Assembly (NCBI RefSeq): GCF_026127265.1
Contig: NZ_WWFG01000001.1
Location: forward strand, 2,581,501 to 2,645,500
Source of the DNA: Nostoc sp. KVJ3
Lineage (GTDB): Bacteria > Cyanobacteriota > Cyanobacteriia > Cyanobacteriales > Nostocaceae
DNA: 64,000 nucleotides
Direction of reading: 5' to 3'
Under the pieces are notes generated by a model. The model had not been told where the DNA came from and did no database searches. It worked only from the letters and a program-made list of their open reading frames with translations. Below, piece after piece: positions 27,952 to 35,736 of this stretch. The translations under genes were made by a program, and so were the position numbers. Numbering within the stretch: position 1 is the stretch's first letter; every line of letters starts with the position of its first letter.

Positions 27952-29181
27952 CTAATAATTAAGAACTTTTGAGACAGTTTGCACGTCTTTGTCACCTCTA
28001 CCAGAGCAATTGATGACAATGCGGGGGTTGCCTTCTAACTGAGGGCAAAGGGTTTCAAGATATGCGATCGCATGAGCAGTTTCTAAAGCTGGGATAATTC
28101 CCTCTAGTTGCGAGAGTCTTTGAAATGCTTCTAAGGCTTGTTTATCAGTCACACTGTAATATTCGGCGCGACCAAGATCCTTTAAATAACTATGTTCTGG
28201 GCCAACACCAGGATAATCTAACCCGGCACTAATTGAATGAGCTTCGATGACTTGACCATCATCATCTTGCAGTAAATAGCTCATTGCACCGTGCAATACA
28301 CCTATTCTTCCTTTTGTCAAGGTAGCAGCGTGTTTTTCTGTATCTACACCTTCACCTGCCGCTTCGACTCCAATTAGACGCACGGAAGATTCATAGACAA
28401 ATTCATTGAATAATCCAATCGCATTGGAACCTCCACCCACGCAAGCCAGTAAAATATCTGGTAATCCTCCCCATTTCTCTTGGGATTGAGCGCGAGTTTC
28501 TACACCAATTACCGCGTGAAAATCACGGACAATCATCGGGTAAGGATGAGGCCCGGCAACAGAACCCAGGATGTAATGGGTTGTTTCGACGTTCGTCACC
28601 CAATCTCGAATCGCTTCAGAAGTTGCATCCTTGAGAGTTCCTGTACCCGCCTCTACCGGACGCACTTCTGCCCCCATTAATTTCATACGGAACACATTCA
28701 GCGATTGGCGTTCCATATCGTGGATGCCCATGTAAATCACGCATTTCAAACCAAACCTAGCACATACGGTTGCAGTTGCTACGCCGTGTTGTCCTGCACC
28801 TGTCTCGGCAATAATCCGTTGCTTACCCATGCGTTTAGCTAGCAACACCTGAGCTAAAGCATTATTAATTTTGTGAGCGCCTGTATGATTTAAATCTTCG
28901 CGCTTTAAATAAATTTGCGCCCCTGTGCCATCTGGTCTAGCGTAGTTTGTTGTCAGGCGTTCGGCAAAATATAATGGGCTGGGTCGTCCTACATAATCAC
29001 GCAATAAGTTTTGCAGTTCTGCTTGGAAACTCGGCTCGTTACGATATTGATGAAATGCTGCTTCTAATTCACTTAATGCGGGCATTAAGGTTTCGGGGAC
29101 GTATTTACCACCGAATCTGCCAAATCTGCCTAAAGAATCTGGTTGGATAGTTGCAGTCTTGATGTCTTGTATGCTTACCAC
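27952..29181 (-). CDS. trpB: Tryptophan synthase beta subunit
   Basis: 409 residues. PLP lysine in REDLNHTGAHKINNALAQVL, phosphate loop CVGGGSNAIGLF, GRFGGKYVPETLMPAL at the N-terminus and NCSGRGDKDVQTV at the C-terminus are all standard for TrpB1. It joins indole and serine. Located between trpD and trpA in the scytonemin-linked operon. In N. punctiforme tyrP stands between trpA and trpB; here only 115 bp with a hairpin is present. Confidence 0.95.
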   Translation of the reverse strand: MVSIQDIKTATIQPDSLGRFGRFGGKYVPETLMPALSELEAAFHQYRNEPSFQAELQNLLRDYVGRPSPLYFAERLTTNYARPDGTGAQIYLKREDLNHTGAHKINNALAQVLLAKRMGKQRIIAETGAGQHGVATATVCARFGLKCVIYMGIHDMERQSLNVFRMKLMGAEVRPVEAGTGTLKDATSEAIRDWVTNVETTHYILGSVAGPHPYPMIVRDFHAVIGVETRAQSQEKWGGLPDILLACVGGGSNAIGLFNEFVYESSVRLIGVEAAGEGVDTEKHAATLTKGRIGVLHGAMSYLLQDDDGQVIEAHSISAGLDYPGVGPEHSYLKDLGRAEYYSVTDKQALEAFQRLSQLEGIIPALETAHAIAYLETLCPQLEGNPRIVINCSGRGDKDVQTVSKVLNY

Positions 29182-29217
29182 TGGTTAAAATCCTTTTACT
29201 AATATTTCCTTCTTGGT

Positions 29218-29274
29218 GTCCTTGGCGACTTGGCGGTTCGATAAAGAGTAACGAACCGCCAAGTCGCCAAGGAC
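29218..29274. repeat. Perfect 23-bp inverted repeat between trpA and trpB
   Basis: GTCCTTGGCGACTTGGCGG plus TTCG (29218-29240) pairs without mismatch with 29252-29274; loop of 11 nt. As RNA it forms a very stable hairpin inside the operon and may mark a processing or attenuation point. Confidence 0.8.
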
Positions 29275-29296
29275 GCAGAGAGAAGAAAGAGGTTTT

Positions 29297-30148
29297 TTAC
29301 TTAGCGGAACCAACTTTTTGCAGGGATGCAGAAGTAATTGCTGCTTTGAGTTCCTGACAAAGTTGTTCTACGGCTTGTAGTCCTTCGGTTGGGCTACCTT
29401 CAGCTAACCGTTTGACAAAGGCGCTACCAACAATTACGGCATCTGCTCCCCATTCCATTACTTGATGCGCTTGTTCTGGCCCGGAAATACCAAAACCAAC
29501 GCCAATGGGTTTATCGGTGACGCTTCGCAAATCTGTAATTAAATCTTTTACACGGTGTTGAATTTGAGCGCGAATACCTGTAACGCCTGTAACACTTACC
29601 AGGTAGATAAAACCTTGCGATTGACGAGCGATCGCTAAAATCCTATCTTTAGAACTAGTAGGAGCTACGAGTAAAATTACCTCAATTCCAAAAGATGCAG
29701 CAGTCTGGATTAATTCTTCTGCCTCTTCTAAGGGTAAATCTGGCACTACCAAGCCTCGCGCCCCAGCAGCAGCAATTTGTGCCAAAAATGTCTTAATACC
29801 CCGGTGCAAAATGGGATTGTAATAAGTAAATAGAATGATTGGCGCTTTTAGGGTAGGAGTTACAGCTTGCAACATCTCTAGTACTTGCTCTAATTTCGTG
29901 CCTTTTTGTAAAGCGCGGGTTGCAGCTGCTTGAATTACAGGGCCATCTGCGAGAGGATCGGAGTAAGGAATACCCAACTCGATGAAGTTAGCACCATTGC
30001 GATCTAAGATGTGTAAGGCTTGGGCAGTGGTTTCTAAGTTAGGATCGCCTGCTGTGATAAAAGGGATTAAAGCACACTGTTGGCGAGTCTCCTGCGGAGA
30101 AGCTTTGCTAACGCGTAAAGTTTGAAAGTCAGAGGATATAGAAGTCAT
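29297..30148 (-). CDS. trpA: Tryptophan synthase alpha subunit
   Basis: 283 residues with CALIPFITAGDPNLETT, the catalytic Glu in NFIELGIPYSDPLADGP, the catalytic Asp in LVVPDLPLEEAEEL and the phosphate loop GFGISGPEQ. It releases indole from indole-3-glycerol phosphate to TrpB. Member of the scytonemin-linked set between trpC and trpB. Confidence 0.95.
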   Translation of the reverse strand: MTSISSDFQTLRVSKASPQETRQQCALIPFITAGDPNLETTAQALHILDRNGANFIELGIPYSDPLADGPVIQAAATRALQKGTKLEQVLEMLQAVTPTLKAPIILFTYYNPILHRGIKTFLAQIAAAGARGLVVPDLPLEEAEELIQTAASFGIEVILLVAPTSSKDRILAIARQSQGFIYLVSVTGVTGIRAQIQHRVKDLITDLRSVTDKPIGVGFGISGPEQAHQVMEWGADAVIVGSAFVKRLAEGSPTEGLQAVEQLCQELKAAITSASLQKVGSAK

Positions 30149-30236
30149 TCTGAAAAATAGTTAATGATTAGTTAATAATTCTAGAAAAATCAACATTTAG
30201 CAATTAGCGATACCCACGCTATATTTGTTGTTATCA

Positions 30237-30412
30237 AGTCTTCTAGCTCCGTTAACGAGTCTTTTAGCTCCGTTAACGAGTCTTTTATCTCCGTCGTCGA
30301 GTCTTTTAGCTCCGTCGTCGAGTCTTTTAGCTCCGTCGTCGAGTCTTTTATCTCCGTTGTCGAGTCTTTTAGCTCCGTCGTCGAGTCTTTTATCTCCGTC
30401 GTCGAGTATTAG
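30237..30412. repeat. Eight-plus 21-bp tandem repeats between trpC and trpA
   Basis: Units near AGTCTTTTAGCTCCGTCGTC plus G at 30237, 30258, 30279, 30300, 30321, 30342, 30363 and 30384, then a partial at 30405. Variants are GTTAAC/GTCGTC and AGC/ATC. Different sequence from the array at 26391 but the same 21-bp period. No spacers. Confidence 0.88.
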
Positions 30413-30496
30413 AGTAGTTATCATTTGGATGCAATACACTTTCACCTTTCTCCTTATTAGGCTATGGTGTACACACAAGTCTGAAATAGCTAATTA

Positions 30497-30600
30497 ACCA
30501 AGGTTTTACCCCACCCTAACCCTCCCCTTATAAAGGGGAGGGAACTAGATTTCCTGTTTCCCCCCTTTATAGGGGGGGTAATTCGACACGGTAGCCTTTT
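30497..30600. repeat. Dispersed CCCTAACCCTCCCC / CCCCCTTTATAGGGGGG repeat
   Basis: TACCCCACCCTAACCCTCCC and two hairpin tracts. Inverted copies of the same motif lie inside the MITE at 35361-35552. Confidence 0.6.
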
Positions 30601-30643
30601 GAAATCTTACTTCCCTTCCCTTGCAGAGAATTAGGTCTGTATT

Positions 30644-31471
30644 CTAAGAAAGCCTTAAAAGACTCTGCACAGCTTGTTCTACATCGCTTTGTTTAACTAA
30701 AGATTCTCCAACCAAAACCGCACGCACACCAGCTTCAGCGACAAGAGATAAATCAGCAGGTGTATACAGTCCAGACTCGCTGACGACAGTGATATCTAAG
30801 CTTTGTAAATATTGCTGGCGCTGTGCTAAAAGTTGCTGTGTTATTCCTAAATCAACCGTAAAATCTTCTAGATTACGATTGTTGATTCCCACTAAACGTA
30901 AATCGTCAAGCTTAAGCACTCTATCCAATTCAGCCAAAGTATGGACTTCCACCAGTGCATTCATACCCAAATCGTGAATTACTTGCAGAAAGTCTTGCAG
31001 TTCTTGGTCTGATAAGATAGCGGCAATCAACAAAACTGCATCTGCACCTGCTGTCCGTGCTAGATAGATTTGATAGGGGTCGATGATGAACTCTTTGCAC
31101 AGAAGGGGTAATGCAACGTGCTGACGTACACGCCGCAGATTGTCAAAACTGCCCTGAAAAAACTTATAATCGGTCAGGACTGATAGACAAGCTGCACCAC
31201 CTCGTTCATAAGCTTGAGCGATCGCTACTGGGTCAAAATCTGCCCGAATAATCCCACGGCTAGGTGATGCCTTTTTTACCTCAGCAATTAAGCTAGGTTG
31301 GTTAGGATTTTGTTGTAAAGCAGCTAAAAAATTTCGGATACTTGGAGCCGCAATTAATTGCTGTTGCAAAGAATCTAAAGAAAATTCCTGCTGCATCTGT
31401 GCAACTTCTTGCCTTTTATGCAACACAATCTCTTCAAGAATATGGCGGGAAGTAGCAACTTGGTTAATCAT
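30644..31471 (-). CDS. trpC: Indole-3-glycerol phosphate synthase
   Basis: 275 residues; (beta/alpha)8 barrel with LIAEVKKASPSRGIIRADFD (catalytic Lys), LLCKEFIIDPYQIYLARTAGADAVLLI, LVEVHTLAEL, LVGINNRNLEDF and VVSESGLYTPADL. Closes the indole ring of carboxyphenylamino-deoxyribulose phosphate. Follows trpE-G in the scytonemin-linked operon. Confidence 0.95.
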   Translation of the reverse strand: MINQVATSRHILEEIVLHKRQEVAQMQQEFSLDSLQQQLIAAPSIRNFLAALQQNPNQPSLIAEVKKASPSRGIIRADFDPVAIAQAYERGGAACLSVLTDYKFFQGSFDNLRRVRQHVALPLLCKEFIIDPYQIYLARTAGADAVLLIAAILSDQELQDFLQVIHDLGMNALVEVHTLAELDRVLKLDDLRLVGINNRNLEDFTVDLGITQQLLAQRQQYLQSLDITVVSESGLYTPADLSLVAEAGVRAVLVGESLVKQSDVEQAVQSLLRLS

Positions 31472-31480
31472 AATCTGTTA

Positions 31481-31562
31481 GCAGGGAGCAGGGAGCAGGG
31501 AGAATAACTAATGACAAATGACAAATGACCAATGACAAATGACTAATTACTAATTACTAATG
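31481..31562. repeat. Heptanucleotide tandem repeats reaching into the end of trpE-G
   Basis: Three GCAGGGA units (31481-31501), about five ATGACAA-type units, then TAATTAC units overlapping the last codons and stop of trpE-G. STRR class. Confidence 0.75.
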
Positions 31563-33747
31563 ACTCTTCCACCTGAGTATATGCACGCACCACATTTTTA
31601 ATGATTTCCAGACCGACTTCTCCCACTAAAGTCATGATTGATTCTGGATGAAACTGAACGGCGGCGATAGGAAGTGTCTGATGTTCAATAGCCATAATTA
31701 CGTTGTCATCAGAAATCGCTGTCACTTTCAGTTCTGGCGGCAAATGTTGCGGGAGAGCAAACAATGAGTGATATCTACCCACGGTAAAGGATTCTGGTAA
31801 ATTATTAAAGGTCACGGAATCGGAATCAGTAACGAAAATCCGTGAAGATTTCCCATGTTGAGGATAGTTGAGAACTCCCAATTGTCCATCAAAAGCTTCA
31901 ACGATGCTTTGTAGCCCTAGACAAACTCCAAAAATGGGAATTTTGCGGTGAAGAAGCGCCCCGACAGTCTGGGGAACCCGAAAATCACTTGGTCTACCAG
32001 GGCCGGGAGATAAAACAACTAAGTCAGGGCGTTCTGTATCGAATAACGATTCTGAGAAACCATGACGTAATGTGGTAACACTTGCACCAGTTTGGCGAAT
32101 GTAATTAGCTAGGGTATGAACAAATGAATCTTCATAATCTATTAGTAAGATGCGTTTGCCAGTTGCCGCACAAGGTAAGATTTTAGCTGATTTTTTAGAA
32201 CTGGATTCGTCAATTTTTTGACTACTTTGCTTAACACGGCGAATTGTTTCAAATAAAGCAGCCGCCTTGGTGATTGTTTCTTGTTCTTCTGCTTGGGGTA
32301 TGGAGTCATAAAGGACAGTAGCCCCAACTCGCACCTCAGCAATGCAGTCTTTTAATCGAATTGTCCGCAGAATTAAGCCAGTATTTAAATTGCCATTGAA
32401 ATTTAAATAACCGACTGCGCCACCATACCAACGTCGGGCGCTACGTTCGTGCTGTTCAATAAAATCTATTGCGGCTTTTTTGGGTGCGCCGGTGACTGTA
32501 ACCGCCCAAGTGTGGGAAAGAAAGGCATCTAAAGCATCAAATTGCGATCGCAGTGTCCCTTCAACATGATCCACTGTATGAATTAAATGGCTGTATAATT
32601 CAATTTGGCGACGACCAATCACTTGAACTGAACCAGGTTCACAGATTCGGGATTTGTCATTGCGATCGACATCAGTACACATGGTCAACTCAGCTTCATC
32701 TTTGTGCGAGTTGAGTAAATGACGAATTTGCACCGCATCATCTAGAGCATCTAATCCCCGGCTAATAGTGCCACTAATAGGACAAGTTTCTACCCGCTTC
32801 CCTTCAACTCGCACAAACATTTCTGGAGATGCGCCAATTAGATATTCTCCACCTAAATTAAAAATAAACCCATAAGGACTAGGATTTATATCCTTTAAAG
32901 TTTCAAATAGTTTGCTGGGTTCATCTTCATAGCCTTCAAAAAAGTTTTGGCTAGGAACAACTTCAAATAAATCGCCTCGGCGGAAATAATCGAGTGCAGA
33001 CTCAACTTTTTTCGCATACTCACCTACTTTATGGTCAGCAGTTTGATTTGGGAAAAGATGTTTTCCGCGATAATCAATAGACTCACCTGTTCGAGGCAAA
33101 TTTTTAGTATTGCCGTGCGCTGTTTCAAAATCATATTGGAGACGAAAAGCGCGCTGCTGATAGTAGTCAACAACTATCAATTCATCAGGGAGATAAAGCA
33201 CCAAATCGCGTTGATCTGTAGGACGTTCCAGACGTTGGGTAATTGGTTCAAACTGAAAAACTAAGTCATAACCAAAAGCCCCATATAATCCTAAATGCTC
33301 ATCTTCTTGGCTAGAGAAAGTGTGTAGAATTTCGCGGACTACTGTAAATGCTGAAGGTTGTTTACTCCGTTCTTCTTCAGTGAATAATTTTTTGGTAGCT
33401 TTAACAAAGCCGACTAGATGGTTATTTTTTAGGGTAACTTTCTCAAGTTGGGTTGAGTTTGATAAACACTCTAATAGTAATGGTAGCAGTACCCGACCGC
33501 GTTCATTTAACGCTATCAAAGTAAAAGCATTTTCTTGTGTACTCAATTCCAATGGTGGATTGACAAATCCGATTGCCCATCTTTTATATCTACCTGGATA
33601 TTCGTAGCTGCTTCTTAGCAAACCTCCACGCTGGGAATTTAAGTGAAACAGAATCTCTTCGAGAGCGGTGTCCATCTTCACTTCGGTGATCGAGCGAGAA
33701 ACAATTACGCCGCCAAGGGTTTTGTAAGAACGGGAATCAAAAATCAT
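31543..33747 (-). CDS. trpE: Anthranilate synthase TrpE-TrpG fusion
   Basis: 734 residues. Residues ~1-510 are the chorismate-binding TrpE part (YGFIFNLGGEYLIGASPEMF; ETCPISGTISRG; TMCTDVDRNDKSRICEPGSV; SHTWAVTVTGAPKKAA). Residues ~530-734 are a TrpG amidotransferase (RILLIDYEDSFVHTLANYI; VVLSPGPGRP; Cys in FGVCLGLQSIVEA; QFHPES). Converts chorismate plus glutamine to anthranilate. Fused forms are typical of the scytonemin-linked trpE. The final residues LVISN are encoded by the overlapping STRR heptamers, so the C-terminal tip is repeat-derived. An internal start near residue 25 (MDTALEEILFHL) is possible. Confidence 0.93.
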   Translation of the reverse strand: MIFDSRSYKTLGGVIVSRSITEVKMDTALEEILFHLNSQRGGLLRSSYEYPGRYKRWAIGFVNPPLELSTQENAFTLIALNERGRVLLPLLLECLSNSTQLEKVTLKNNHLVGFVKATKKLFTEEERSKQPSAFTVVREILHTFSSQEDEHLGLYGAFGYDLVFQFEPITQRLERPTDQRDLVLYLPDELIVVDYYQQRAFRLQYDFETAHGNTKNLPRTGESIDYRGKHLFPNQTADHKVGEYAKKVESALDYFRRGDLFEVVPSQNFFEGYEDEPSKLFETLKDINPSPYGFIFNLGGEYLIGASPEMFVRVEGKRVETCPISGTISRGLDALDDAVQIRHLLNSHKDEAELTMCTDVDRNDKSRICEPGSVQVIGRRQIELYSHLIHTVDHVEGTLRSQFDALDAFLSHTWAVTVTGAPKKAAIDFIEQHERSARRWYGGAVGYLNFNGNLNTGLILRTIRLKDCIAEVRVGATVLYDSIPQAEEQETITKAAALFETIRRVKQSSQKIDESSSKKSAKILPCAATGKRILLIDYEDSFVHTLANYIRQTGASVTTLRHGFSESLFDTERPDLVVLSPGPGRPSDFRVPQTVGALLHRKIPIFGVCLGLQSIVEAFDGQLGVLNYPQHGKSSRIFVTDSDSVTFNNLPESFTVGRYHSLFALPQHLPPELKVTAISDDNVIMAIEHQTLPIAAVQFHPESIMTLVGEVGLEIIKNVVRAYTQVEESLVISN

Positions 33748-33998
33748 GGGTAATTTCTCTGTAAGAGTTATTAGTCATTAGTCGAAAGCTATTAATGGTT
33801 ATTAATATTTGTCTGTAAATAACAAATTCTGATAATTCGGTATCAATCTAAATCCACTTATTCCGATCTGTGTATTATTTGTGGAGAATGTAATTAAAAA
33901 CTTTTCATTTCTTATTTAAGAGTACTAGATATCAAGCAGATAATGCATTGAATAATTTTTCGATTGGGTGTCAATTTATTCGCTGTTTAGAATCCCAT
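33748..33998. other. Upstream region of trpE-G
   Basis: AT-rich, no gene. Could hold an internal promoter of the operon; none identified. Confidence 0.35.
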
Positions 33999-34146
33999 CT
34001 AGGGCGTGTTTTCAAACTGCTCGTTTAGCCTCCTAACTTTTTAGCTCCCCCTAAGTCCCCCGATAAATTGGGGGACTTTAAGAGACTCTTTGCCCCCCTT
34101 TTTAAGGGGGGTTGGGGGGATCTAAGACTTTGAAAACACGCCCTAG
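33999..34146. mobile_element. MITE with perfect 18-bp ends between aroB and trpE-G
   Basis: CTAGGGCGTGTTTTCAAA (33999-34016) and its exact complement (34129-34146) bound a 148-bp element. The inner part has CCCCC...GGGGG hairpins. If the ends are counted from GGGCGTG, the flanking TA on both sides would be a 2-bp target duplication as in IS630/Tc1-type MITEs. Confidence 0.85.
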
Positions 34147-34156
34147 TCTTACAATT

Positions 34157-35341
34157 CTAAAACTCCCTCAACAGCGATATTGCTTGCCTATACAACAACA
34201 AATCCACCTCATGAACCTCAATTCCTTTCCCAATACTTTTTAGCAATGTTAAAGTCAATTCTCCACCCAAGTGTTCGCGGAATTCAGTTAAACCCCGGAA
34301 CAAGCAATCAGGATGTTCTACTTGTGATAAATTTTCAGCTAGTTCTGGCACATACAACATGAAACCCAACGCCGATAAAGTAGTTAATATTCGTTGCCAT
34401 TCGGAACAATCAAGCAATCCTATTAAATAAGAATAAGTGCTATCCAAAGCGATACCGATCGCAACTGCTTCGCCATGACGCAAGCGATAATTAGTCAAAT
34501 GCTCCAGTTTATGAGCCGCCCAATGTCCAAAATCGAGGGGGCGAGAGGAACCCATTTCAAAAGGATCGCCGCTATTGGCAATATGTTCTAGGTGCAACTG
34601 GGCGCAACGATAGATAACCTGTTGCATAGCATCCATGTCTCGCCGCCCAAGGATTTTGCTATGAGAGTGGATAAAATCAAAAAAGTTAGCATCCTTAATC
34701 AGCGCCACTTTCACGGCTTCTGCAATCCCAGAACGCCAATCGCGATCGTCTAGGCTTGTCAAAAACGCAGAGTCATTTATAACTGCATAAGGTGGCGCAA
34801 ATGTGCCGAGAAAGTTCTTTTTACCAAAGGCATTGATGCCGTTTTTGACTCCAACCCCAGAATCATTTTGCGCTAATACCGTTGTCGGAACGCGAATCAG
34901 ACGAATTCCCCGGTGAGCAGTTGCAGCAGCATATCCTACCAAATCCAATACCGCCCCGCCCCCGATCGCTAACACATAAGAATGGCGACATAATCCGGCT
35001 GTTTCAATGAGTTGCTGGATTTGCTCTACTAAAGTGCGATCGTTTTTGGCAGCTTCTCCTCCTGAAATTATCATGGGTTCAGCTGCGATCGCTAGTACCT
35101 CTCCATAAAAATTGGTATACGCAACTAATTGCTTCACCAATTCCGGTTGATACTTTAGTATTCCTGCGTCTACTACTGCAACTATTTTCTTTGGCTTTGT
35201 CTCCTCATCTGCCGAAATCACTTGCGCTAGAGTGGGGTTTTTCAACTCAAATAAATTTTGGGTGAAGTAAACCTCATAGTTAAAAGTAACCGAAACACGC
35301 TGATGAATTAATCTACTTTTTTGCTTGATGTCAACAATCAT
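34157..35341 (-). CDS. aroB: 3-dehydroquinate synthase-family sugar phosphate cyclase
   Basis: 394 residues. NAD-binding AIGGGAVLDLVGYAAAT, VPTTVLAQNDSGVGVKNGIN, and the metal ligands Glu in GIAEAVKVAL, His in LDFGHWAAHKLE and His in YRLRHGEAVAIG. Annotated as aroB in the scytonemin cluster of N. punctiforme, making dehydroquinate from DAHP. The GHWAAHKLE motif differs from the GHTxGHAxE of housekeeping AroB and recalls EboD-like members of the superfamily, so the true product deserves a test. Two MITEs flank it. Confidence 0.85.
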   Translation of the reverse strand: MIVDIKQKSRLIHQRVSVTFNYEVYFTQNLFELKNPTLAQVISADEETKPKKIVAVVDAGILKYQPELVKQLVAYTNFYGEVLAIAAEPMIISGGEAAKNDRTLVEQIQQLIETAGLCRHSYVLAIGGGAVLDLVGYAAATAHRGIRLIRVPTTVLAQNDSGVGVKNGINAFGKKNFLGTFAPPYAVINDSAFLTSLDDRDWRSGIAEAVKVALIKDANFFDFIHSHSKILGRRDMDAMQQVIYRCAQLHLEHIANSGDPFEMGSSRPLDFGHWAAHKLEHLTNYRLRHGEAVAIGIALDSTYSYLIGLLDCSEWQRILTTLSALGFMLYVPELAENLSQVEHPDCLFRGLTEFREHLGGELTLTLLKSIGKGIEVHEVDLLLYRQAISLLREF

Positions 35342-35360
35342 ATTTTTGCAGGTATATCTA

Positions 35361-35552
35361 AGAGGTTGTTTGAAAAGTGGTAGGTTGTGATTTTAATCGA
35401 ATTGTTACCCTCCTGAATCCCCCCTTATAAAGGGGGGGAAACAAGAAAAATTCAAAATTCGGTTCCCTCACGCCACTTGCTACAACGGGGGAGGGTTAGG
35501 GTGGGGTAAAAAAATATTTGATACATCAATCATGACTTTTCAAACATCCTCT
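35361..35552. mobile_element. MITE between aroB and the dsbA remnant
   Basis: AGAGGTTGTTTGAAAAGT (35361-35378) and, inverted, AGAGGATGTTTGAAAAGT (35535-35552) are 18-bp ends with one mismatch. The interior carries the CCCCCCTTATAAAGGGGGG hairpin and a GGGAGGGTTAGGGTGGGG tract also found at 30497. Confidence 0.85.
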
Positions 35553-35656
35553 AAAAGTGCAGGATGATTCAAAGATTCAACGAAAACCTCTACTAAACGA
35601 GAAGCATTTACCTTGACTTGATTATTCATGATGAAAAACGGCACGCTGTTAATGCC
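35540..35656 (-). pseudogene. dsbA: dsbA/FrnE C-terminal remnant
   Basis: Minus-strand translation from 35656 reads GINSVPFFIMNNQVKV, then NASRLVEVFVESLNHPALLEDV and a stop at 35540-35542. The Gly-x-x-x-V-P-F-F-I block is the cis-Pro region of DsbA-family thiol oxidoreductases, followed by the usual last helix. Everything upstream, including any CxxC active site, is missing: 35657-35736 is repeat and low-complexity sequence. The last codons and stop come from the MITE end. In N. punctiforme an intact dsbA lies exactly here, between tyrA and aroB. Confidence 0.75.
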
Positions 35657-35736
35657 ATTTAATCTCCCTCTCCCTCTCTTTCTTACTTCGCGTCCTTCGC
35701 GCCCTTTGCGGTTCGTTACTCATAAAAAATTATTAT

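Noticed and set aside
26391..30412. Possible CRISPR arrays
   Set aside because: Units are directly adjacent with no unique spacers, and no cas genes are present.
30197..30497. Small frames on both strands across the 21-bp array
   Set aside because: Both strands are open because of the repeat; no other coding evidence.
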